Shown one piece after another: positions 55,201-64,000 of a stretch of DNA of 64,000 nucleotides; positions within the stretch are counted from its first letter, which is position 1; the number at the start of each line of letters is the position of its first letter. This DNA comes from Pseudisothecium myosuroides (lineage: Eukaryota; Streptophyta; Bryopsida; Hypnales; Lembophyllaceae), in NCBI GenBank assembly GCA_951799445.1, contig OX637292.1, positions 14,263,296 through 14,327,295 on the forward strand, read 5' to 3'. Below the pieces are notes generated by a model, which made no database searches, was not told the origin of the DNA, and was given only the letters and a program-made list of their open reading frames with translations. A program made the position numbers and the translations under genes.

Positions 55201-57190
55201 CTGCTATTGTACAATGATGCATTCAATTCAGAGCCATGTGTATGGCGTAGATTAGTACACTAGTTCAAGGCCCCGTTCAGAGAGTTGCATGCGCCTCCAT
55301 GTGGACAAGCATTGAGTCATGAGGTAATTTATCTCACGTAAGGCAATCTAATTGCTTAGGCAACTTAATTTCACTATTTCATGTAGTGCAAACACAATCT
55401 TACTATTTAAAAAAAGAATCTATTAAGTTCTCTATGAATCGAGATGTTTTAGATTAAATCTTTAGAAAACAGGTAAAATTGTGACAAAAAATGTTATACT
55501 AAACATATAGTATGATTTTCAATATCACTCAGAAATTTATAATTATAACTAAAATTATGAATTGCTATGATAATCTGTATTCATCACTATTTTTATTTTT
55601 ATTTTTCACGATAAGATATAACTAGTCCATTACCAAGTCCCATAAACCTTAGTTCTTCAAGGCCCCATATTAACACCGTTTTTGCATTTAGCAAAAATTG
55701 ATTATGGAACTCGGAGTAACAACCTCATCACCATTCAATGTGGGTATTCATTTTACTTCGTCACACTGAGTTGTTCTATTGCTGCCTCTGTAGGAATTTG
55801 AATGCACAAAAATAAAGCCTTACCTGATTCATAACTTGCACCCAAGCTTGTTGATCAATCTCTAATAAGAGCTCTTCAATGGTGAGTAAAGAAAGGAGCC
55901 ACATAATCTAGAGGCAGTGATTGAAGGGTTAAATAATTTCATTTGCAATTTTTTTGATAGAAGCAGAATGAAACCCTAATGCGTTTTTTTTTGGAGGGGT
56001 ATCATTACAAAACAGAACCAGTAAATGTGCATGCTCAGGGGTCATGGCATAATATTCTTTTCTGACGATGTTCTCTAATTAACCGAATTGAAGAGGTTCA
56101 TTAATCATCAACTATCTCACTCTTTTAATAAAGTAATTAAACTAATCAAAAACTTAATCCCACTGAGTGAAATTCTGCCAATACCGAACCACTAACTTAA
56201 CTCACCCATAATCAAGGCGTGCAATCTATTACCAAACCTAAGTTAGAGAAGATAAATGCCGGTGGTTATCGGTTAATGCTCTGCTAGTTAGTGAGTCCAG
56301 AGGGTTAAATAAAGCGTGTTACAGTGAGCTTCTCCATTCTTTATTACTTGATTAACAAACACCCATGCATGCATTTTCAATTAACTTAGCCATTAACAAG
56401 CTTCAATTCCATCAGTAAATTTATTATGAATTGCATATATAACTGCAGCTACGTCAATTCGTTAGTACCAGCGGAGTAAATCCTAGTGGAGCCTTGAGTA
56501 AATGGGATCATTCTTCTCGTTTAAGTCTCCCGAATTTAATAGAATAGAGAAACCCCAGATTTCGTTAAGATCAGGCTGCACAACACTAGTAAGTTAAGAG
56601 CGAACTCCATCAATTGTCGGTGCAGGAATCTCTCCATAACTCCATTAATACTCTTCAACGGTATTTTCATGGGCTGGTGTGGTAATAGTTGCATGAACTC
56701 CACTTAATTAGCGATTGCGCTCCATGATTTGAAGCTTCGCAAATTGAAGCTTCACAAAGACACACGTTCAATTGCACTTAACAGAGTCAGATACTCAGAT
56801 AGTGTTAACACAGCTGATTGAATGACTTCGTATTATTGTGAAAGCCACTAATATACATATATAACTCTCCTATTGAAAGCAAGGGTAATGTAATGTAATG
56901 CAATGTAATGTGATGCAATGCAAGGCTATTTGTTGAGAGGAAGTAAAGGAAATGGAATGATAGCCGATCGAAGTGATGACTACTTCCACCCACTTGCTAG
57001 TGCAGCTGTTGCCATTACGTAACACTGAGAGTGACGTTGAAATGAATGTGTTTCAGTAAATTCTGGTGAATAATATTATTGAGAGATCTTGAATTTGAAT
57101 GGCCAACGTGGCTTCACATTCAGGTTAAAAATCATAGGTTGCCAACAGACAGAAAGGAAAGGAAGAGTTTGAAATCATAGCTGGTTGATT
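52300..57190. other. Long low-copy stretch, no gene recognised
   Basis: No convincing exons. Simple repeats occur near 54940-54968 (TATGTG/TATA) and 56885-56925 (repeats of AATGTAATG type). A T-run near 53446 followed by GAGTAAATGG resembles a LINE tail. 53503-53522 ends in CCCTTTAGGG-TTAA like a lone TTAA-family terminus. Confidence 0.4.
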
Positions 57191-58280
57191 GCCGACCCCC
57201 AAACATGGTATCCGTCGTCATGAGTACTGGCTGCCAACTGAATGAATCCATCACTTCCCGAGCTGTGTCGCTGACAATGAAAACCGTGACTTCCATTACG
57301 TTTTGTCAAGCTTTCAAGATTTCAAAATTGATAACCGCAAGGTTAATTCAAGCTTTCATATCACGTCACTGCACTAGTTGGGACCTGTTCCTAAAACCGA
57401 ACCTTACAGATTCTTGGTTAAAATGGTTCAGTCTTGTCTCAAGCGCACCTATTTTCAGTACTTTGAAAGTTCTTCAGTACTTTGAAAGTTCTTCAGAACT
57501 TTGAAAGTTGATAGTTTGTTCATATGGAGTCCAAAAATTGCATGCTTAAGAGCATTTCGAGTCCCCTTTTGACTCCCAACAAGACTCGGGCAAAAACTTC
57601 AGACAGGTTAGGAGGACGATTTTAGTTGTCGTTGAAAACCGTTGACATGAGATGGTGAAGGTGGTTTGCGAAAGCTCCTATTGATACAGACACTGATCGG
57701 CAACTATCATTTCTGTGTTCGCCATGGCGTGAAACTATTGAAAGCATGTGGTTGAGCCATCGTTACAGTTATTGTTTTGAAATTGTAAGCTTATTTTTAA
57801 GAGTCTGGTGTATACAACATTTAAGGTTAGGTCATGGTAGTTCTGAAATTAATTGTGGCGATGATCATAGAGCCTTGGTTTCTATAACATTTGCTTCGGA
57901 TCAGACAAAATGCACTTCGTATGGATTGATCGATGAGGAATTTGACAGGAATTCAGAAGCACATTGTACGTAACTTACCGAAATTGTTAGAACACGTCTG
58001 AAAACTGAAATTGAAGTCAAGCTTGGAAGCACAAAACCGTTCAGAATTCGATCCTCTTGATGAGGAGGGATGTTGTGTCTAGAGAATTGGCAGCATCCAA
58101 TTGGGATTTTGCACAAGAGTATGTAATTTTGGATGTACTAATGACCACAATTTGGCAACTGGTAATCGAGGAGCAAGGCACAACTCTTCCGTAACAATAG
58201 AAATGCAATGTTGGTCATTCTAGTTACAACACGAATACAGAGCACATCAATAAGCGTCAAGTTAAACTGGACAACTAGGT
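57191..58280. other. Low-copy DNA with unproven open frames
   Basis: Frames at 57205-57504 and 57746-57973 on the plus strand and 57901-58116 on the minus strand have no recognised motif. Composition is less AT-rich than the neighbourhood. Could be an untranslated or decayed gene region. Confidence 0.25.
57456..57512. repeat. 19-bp tandem repeat, three units
   Basis: CAGTACTTTGAAAGTTCTT repeated at 57456, 57475 and, with changes, 57494. Confidence 0.9.
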
Positions 58281-58284
58281 AGCT

Positions 58285-58545
58285 TGGAAGCAGCGTTTTT
58301 TCGGAGCAATATTTCGCTCAAAAGCGATACATTTTTTGAGGGAACATTAGGCGATATATTACCCCATTCTGAGTGAATGAAATTGTTGAATTGCTACATA
58401 TATTTAGGATGATATTGCTCTTTTTGGATGAATGTACATTCTTTTGGATGAATAGTTTAAATTTAATCTGCATTTTTCACATTTCATCCATTTCTATAGA
58501 TGTAAACAATTGCATCACTCCAACAAAGACCATTACCTACATCGC
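58285..58545. mobile_element. X-family repeat, inverted
   Basis: Reverse complement of the X pattern: TTTCGCTCAAAAGCG, GGATGAATGTACATTC, CATTTCATCC and TTGCATCACTCCAACAAAG. About 260 bp, and the best isolated copy. Confidence 0.6.
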
Positions 58546-58603
58546 TTAAAGTAAATGACCAAAAAAATCCTTGCTTGGAAGTAGAGTCTTGATATGAGAA
58601 TAG

Positions 58604-58909
58604 TAAGGTAGTCTGCTCTAAAAGTGAGCGGGCTTTAAAACTGAACATGGCACAGAGGTACATTTTGCTTTCTTCAATGTACCAACAATATACATTTCAA
58701 GAGGTGGTTGGTTTTAGTGACCACTGCGTTTCAACTTCAAAAATTTGTAACTAATTCCACAAAGGTCCAAAAAATATGAAACGACTTGGATTAGATGCCA
58801 ATTCCATTTTTCTTCCTCTAAAAATTAACTGAAAATTGTTTCAAGGAATTTATCTTCCCCGAAAAGGCAAACAACTCTGTAATGGTCGCTTTAAGAGCAG
58901 ATTACCTTA
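58604..58909. mobile_element. TA-flanked AGGTAG-type MITE (U3)
   Basis: Ends TAAGGTAGTCTGCTCT and complement of TAAGGTAATCTGCTCT. Interior shared with U1 and U2 (CAAAAAATATGAAACGACTT). 306 bp, including the border TAs. Confidence 0.75.
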
Positions 58910-59365
58910 TGCCAAGTCAAGGGAGTGGCAAGGGATGTTGTTTCTATAATAATGTTTGTATTTTCATATTTTCAAATATAAACTTGATGGTTGGATCTTG
59001 TGCAACCATGCTCAATCAAAGGTCTACAACAAAAGGCAATAAAAAGTTAATGCTAAAGCAAGCCCATGTTAGAGAAGATTACATATCTTTCCTTATCCAA
59101 TGAATGACATTCATTTGTACGAAATTGGGCTCCAAATTGAGGTAAAGGTAGAATTGTATGAAATTGATACCTTTTCAAGAGACCGTCTTAAACCTCAAAT
59201 GCACAATACTCTTAGTTTTTAGAGCTCAATTGAGAGCTTGAATGTTCATCCAATTTGTAAAATTTGTCCACATTACAACTTCTACTATTCAAATAATTTT
59301 AGTACTAGTGTGCTCCCGTAGTAATAACACTATCTTGTACACAAATTTTGAAGCTTTGAAACACA

Positions 59366-59930
59366 TTAATTCCTAAAGGACTGGAGGAGTTTTTCAAGAG
59401 AAATTGTCAAAAATTGTCATTTTAGAGTGCATTGACTAAATTGAAAACATAAACCTTTTTTTTGAACTTCAACTATACAACAATGTAGTAGACTATTGCG
59501 GAAATGTGTGGGAAAATTTTCATCCCATTTGATTGTGTGGATTGAAAGATTATAATATTTGAAGTGTGAAAAATACTTTTTTTTTTTCTTGTGAGACATA
59601 GTCAATAGACTTTGAGCCCTTTTAAGTAAAACTTTTGCTCTACACAAAATTAAGCCTCTAGTATTACATCTTGTAAGATACACTCATGCAAACTTGAAGA
59701 GCAAATAAGGAATCTATCTTGTTCTAAATCACCCTACAATAGGTAGAGAGTAAGTGAATTGGCAATACATTGTCTAGTCATTTTCGATGATTTTTTTGTG
59801 CAATGAGATTTTTCTTTTAAAAGTTTTTTTTTTAGAATTGCATACTATATCATACTAGTTACATACTTAAAAAAAATTTAGAAGTAGATTAGGAATTAGC
59901 AAAATATGTTGAAACTATTTGGATTTTTTG
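59366..59930. mobile_element. Probable TTAA-type element, right end not found
   Basis: Left end TTAATTCCTAAAGGACTGG resembles diverged members. The AT-rich body with a GATTGAAAGATTATAATATT landmark also fits. I could not find the matching right terminus. Confidence 0.35.
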
Positions 59931-59960
59931 GGACAATATATGTTGTTTATAGGCATCCAA

Positions 59961-61014
59961 GGGTGATTACAAGAAACACTTGCTGATTTTGTTGCATTTC
60001 ATACTACTTATGCTTTTTTTTGGAATACTTTAAAATTAGAAAAATAATTTTAAGATTTAAAAAAAAATGTGGCTAATGTATACACCTTTAAGATGAAGGT
60101 AGCCACCAAAGGAAAAGTATAGAAAAATTCTCAATCTTTTTTAATTTTGTGATATATTAGTTAAAAATAGGAAATTAAATTAAATTAAAAATTAAAAATT
60201 GGCCATTTGTAACAATTCTAAGGAAATGGTCATTCACCAAAAGCACCACCAAAATAACCATCTCAAACTTAAGGAAGGACAATTTTTTAATAGATATTGT
60301 ACTGAAGTCGTGAATTCATGCCTATGTACCATTATCGCACATATTATGTGTATTTTTATGCACTGAATCAATGTGTAAACAATGCCTATCAATAACATAC
60401 GATTATTGTACTGATATCAGTATAATTTAGGTGCATTTTGGATACTACATTTGTATAATTAAAGTACATAAATCGTACACTTTTAATAAAGATTTTAACG
60501 ACACTGATTTAGTGCATAGAAATACACGTAATATGTGCGATAATGGTACGTAGGTATGAATTCACGTAAATCGTGTTGTATTTGTACGAACCTATGAACT
60601 TTATAAATTAGAGATGACACTTTACATGTTTCAAATTGCAAGCTCAAAGAAGCTCACTTTATGGACTTCCACACCACATAAAATTAACTATTTTTAGAAT
60701 TACTTCAAACAATAGCGACAAGTCTACTAGAAGACCATCTCCTCCAAATTTCAGCTCCAATTTGTTTCTTAAGTATTAAATAATTCTAAATCGGCCTCAA
60801 AATTGGCAAATGCAACACAAAATTAGGAGCTATTTTTGGACAATAAAATGTTTTTAAAATTTGTAGAAAAGTAGGCAAGGTATATAGTAGTCTTGAGTAT
60901 GTTACATATAAATCTTGAATCATGTGGAGCCAAAACACAAAAGTTATGGCCAAAAAACAAATCAGCACCCAGAGTGTGACAAAAAATAGTACATGTGTTT
61001 CTTGCAATCATCTC
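59961..61014. mobile_element. GGGTGA-TTGCAAG element (Z2), inverted relative of Z1
   Basis: Ends GGGTGATTACAAGAAACAC and complement of GGAGATGATTGCAAGAAACA. Long internal match to the reverse complement of Z1 (GGCTAATGTATACACCTTTA). It carries a separate hairpin element at 60259-60616. Confidence 0.78.
60259..60616. mobile_element. Hairpin MITE with ~64-bp core inverted arms
   Basis: Arms 60309-60373 and 60503-60566 match over about 64 bp (CGTGAATTCAT, GTACCATTATCGCACATATT). Weaker inverted similarity continues outward to CATCTC/GAGATG. Z1 lacks this segment, which supports an insertion into Z2. Confidence 0.75.
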
Positions 61015-62720
61015 CAATTGCACATTTTTGGTAATTCTTACAAAGTTTTTGAATGTCTCCATCTTGTGTCAATTTTTCAAAAAACATTAGTTCATTTTTA
61101 ACTCATTTTATCATCACCTAGACTCAAATTCCAATTGTCTCGTGAATGAACATTTGGTTTGATAGACATTAATATGGTAGTTCACAATATCAATATCATA
61201 ATGTGATATGCACTATTTTCATATCATTTCAAGTATTCTAATAAATTCATTCTGCTTTTAGGCTTCATTTTCATCTATTTGAAGTCATTTGCCTTCATAC
61301 ATTCTCCAGATGCAATTTAACATCAGTTATGTCAATTTCATTAAATTGGTGATATGCCATAAACCAAAAATTGTGACATATATCTTCACAAAGGTCTAAA
61401 TTCAAATCCACAAACTAGGACATGAATACATTTGGGTTTCAAGTCACACGGCCTAAACCACGCCAAAGTAATGGAATTTTGTTAATGTAACAAAATTGAC
61501 GTTCAATTTTGTTAAATTGCAAGTATTCCACTACTTTGATACCTTTTAGGACACATTATTATACACATAATTAATCTATACTTGTCTATTTTTTAGAGTT
61601 TTTTTGTAGATTTGAGTTACTATATCACAGGAAGCCTTTTCTGAATTCCCCGCAGGCATTGTACTCCAAATCCCCTCCTAAGAAACAAGAAAAAGTTACA
61701 AATTGTTGTTCATAGGGAATATCACTCTCACAGGGAAATGTGAGACAGGGAATTTTAAGGGAGTTTTAAGTGGGAAATTTGTGCGTCTTTAGTGTTATTT
61801 GAAGATGTCCCCACCTCAAAATCAACTCAATTTGTAGAATTTAATAATCTAGAATGTAGATTTAAGCATCTAAAATCTAATTTTAATGTAGATTTTAGTT
61901 TGCATAATCAATTCAATTTGTAGATTTTGGAAGTTGAAATCTAACAGATATGTAGATTTTGAATTTCCAATCTTAATGATTTGTACATTTCAAAATTTTT
62001 AGTCTAGACCGATAGCTAGATTTCAATAGTTCAAAATATTAGTAATATGTAGATTCATTTGTTTGAACATTTTACAATTTCATGTATTGTAAAATTTCTG
62101 AGATTTCTAAAATGTACCAACTATAGAAACGTTAGATTTCTAAGAATTGAATACATTCACATGAAGATTGACAACTTACAAGTCTTATGTGTCCAACCTC
62201 ATGGTACCCTCGACAATCGATATGGGACAATTTGAATCTTCTAAAATCTACCAAATATTAGGTGGAAAAAACATTGAAATGTAAGATGTGTCAATGTGTT
62301 GCAAAGTCTACCAATTTGGATTGCACACGGGGGATTTGGGGGAAATTTATGAAAAATTTTACAAAGAAAACCCACAATTTCCTTTTGCATAGGAACTCTT
62401 TGAAAATCCCTCCATGATCACATTAGAACACAGGGAAACATAAAAACTAGGAGAAACTTGCATGAAAACCTACATAATCTCCAAAACAGTTGCAGGGAAT
62501 TCCACAAAGGTCCGTTGTGTATTAGACTCCAAAATTGTGACAATTTAATGAAAATGACATCAATTATGTAAGTTTTATATATTCACATGTTTGCAGTAAC
62601 TAGATCACATTAATCCAAAATTCATTGTAGCTCTCACACTACTCAAAACTCTCGTACTAATTAATTGAATTAGCTTCCCAGAAAATTCCTTTCCAATCTA
62701 TTCCTTTTTAACTATTCACG
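61015..62720. other. No gene; degenerate TGTAGATTT repeats at 61840-62060
   Basis: A loosely repeated motif (TGTAGATTTT, AATCTA) recurs about seven times at 61840-62060 with irregular spacing. The remainder shows no features. Confidence 0.4.
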
Positions 62721-62723
62721 TTC

Positions 62724-63367
62724 TTAACCCCTAAATGCCCGAGGCACCAAAATTTGGTGTTTGCAAAACTTTGAAGTCAAACAAAACTCAACCAAGTTGG
62801 TATTTTTAGTAGTTTAATATTTTTGGAAAGTTCTTTGTGAAGTCTAGTTTTAGCATCAAAAATCTGATCTTGAAAATAATCATAAGTGATTTTTCTATTG
62901 AAGATTTTGTGCAAGGGTACCCATTGCAATCTTGACTTTCCGTAGTGTTGAGAGCTCTTGGAAATGAGCCTCAAATGCACTAGATCTTGGATCAAAAATC
63001 ACATTCAAAATTCATTTAAAAAAACTATAGAGTAGATTTTAAGAAGCCATAAGTTGATTGGGGTTATACATGTTAGGCTCTTTAACCTCATATTTTTTTG
63101 GTCACCATTTTTTTAGATTCGACTTGTGAAAGAGGATTGAAAGTTTTTTGCAATTTTAACACCCTCATGGTCAAACATTATAATCTTTCACTCTATAAGT
63201 GATATGTTGTGTTTTCTTTTCCTATGAGATCTCTAACATGTCTACTTTGAGTTGGTACGGTTACAATTTAAAAAAAATTGATACAACTTATCAAAATGTT
63301 GGCATTTTGTTCAATTTAGAGCAGATTCCAAGTCACTCAAAACAGGCCTTGGGCATTTAGGGGTTAA
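62724..63367. mobile_element. TTAA-flanked element
   Basis: TTAA at both ends, ends CCCCTAAATGCCCGAGGC and complement of CCCCTAAATGCCCAAGGCC. 644 bp, an inverted, well-conserved copy of 34604-35236. Among the least decayed members here. Confidence 0.85.
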
Positions 63368-63682
63368 CATTCCAATTGACGACGGAGAGTCCACAATTTC
63401 AGAGCGCAGTAATTCAAATTCAATTCTTGCAGTTGTGGAAAATACTCGTACCTGAAATTTAATAGACGCCGATTGAAACAAGAGCCTCACTGGCTACACG
63501 TTGCAAGTTGCAATACAAAGTGGATGATATAAAGGTAATCCCAGAAACGGTCCTAAATATACATTAGCTATACTACAAACTAATTCATGAACTTTAGTTC
63601 AAATCTGAACAAAGTATTTAATGTGAGGGCATGACCCTGAGATCACAACCATACTGCATGAAGATGCCCCAAACGTTAACGC

Positions 63683-63923
63683 CAATTTCAATAAACTTGG
63701 CGGTATTCCATGACTTTGGCACTTTGAGAGTGCAAGGCCTGAATCGTAAATCGGTACCTATCCTAGTTTTTAGAGGCTTTGTGTACATTTGTTCATAAAT
63801 ATTGGTGTCAGAATCTCTCCAATTTCACGAAATTGACGACAATCCAAGGCAATGTTGAATACTTTAAGAGCTTTGTGTATGGACGTCACAATTTGTGACA
63901 CCCAGAATCACGCCACTTTAACG
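63683..63923. mobile_element. Hairpin MITE (W family), 241 bp
   Basis: Ends CAATTTCAATAAACTTGGCGG and a diverged complement (CAAGTTCGTTAAAGTGGCG). Relative of the MITE at 3859-4001, with a longer interior. Confidence 0.6.
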
Positions 63924-64000
63924 AACTTGACCATTCAAGGTACATTAGGGTGACGTTGAGGCTGACATCAGAAACATAACAGGACCGTGTCAACACATGA

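Noticed and set aside
56885..56925. Telomere-like or functional repeat of TGTAATG units
   Set aside because: It is a short imperfect microsatellite with mixed units and lacks the plant telomere motif.
1..64000. tRNA, rRNA or snRNA genes
   Set aside because: I saw no segments with A/B box pairs and cloverleaf potential, and no conserved rRNA cores. A covariance-model scan would be needed to exclude decayed copies.

Overview
This window looks like nuclear DNA of a land plant with a large, AT-rich, repeat-dense genome. The evidence is one intron-containing gene of a plant-specific family (CURLY FLAG LEAF 1-like WW proteins) and a background made almost entirely of plant-type miniature transposons. 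Nothing here fixes the lineage. Sparse genes, decayed repeats and an unusually long CFL1-like protein would fit a spore-bearing plant or other large-genome lineage, but that is inference. I found no bacterial or organellar features, no rRNA or tRNA genes, and no intact transposase or reverse transcriptase reading frame.

The only gene I can support well lies on the minus strand at 25306-27849. Three exons (27562-27849, 27373-26580, 25513-25306) with GT-AG introns join in frame to give 429 residues: an N-terminal region with an LxLxL motif, a WW-like domain split by intron 1, a long Q/S/T-rich middle with a second LxLxL motif, and a C-terminal CxxC/CxxC ribbon followed by a third LxLxL motif. 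Three unrelated tandem arrays surround it: a ~35-bp repeat downstream (24505-24735), an ~82-bp repeat in intron 2 (25904-26530), and a 130-165-bp repeat upstream (27908-28870).

Most of the rest is short non-autonomous DNA transposons, many nested. The most striking group has ends of the form TTAA-CCC...GGG-TTAA, with about a dozen copies or remnants (1-22, 3440-4513, 9243-10042, 11196-12129, 14174-15123, 21753-22482, 34604-35236, 38160-38886, 45116-46038, 62724-63367 and fragments). Paralogous unoccupied sites inside the window show that these target and duplicate TTAA, as piggyBac-type elements do. Other groups are: ~400-bp TA-flanked elements starting GGGAGGCAACCC; TA-flanked elements starting AGGT; CACTA-like MITEs; Tourist-like MITEs with TTA/TAA duplications; a pogo/Emigrant-like MITE; a ~0.7-kb family starting GGGTGAATGCAAG; and a ~1.2-kb composite repeat (R) with an internal ~340-bp doublet. 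There are also three small retroposon insertions with target-site duplications.

Layout: 1-13 kb, MITE clusters and a tandem array; 13-19.3 kb, a 3.75-kb inverted-repeat element plus an adjacent duplicated segment; 19-24 kb, low-copy AT-rich DNA with nested MITEs; 24.5-29.3 kb, the gene and its GC-richer surroundings; 29-38.9 kb, repeats; 39-43 kb, lower-copy DNA; 43-47 kb, composite repeat; 47-59 kb, mostly low-copy DNA with a few MITEs and one promoter-like patch; 59-64 kb, MITEs again.
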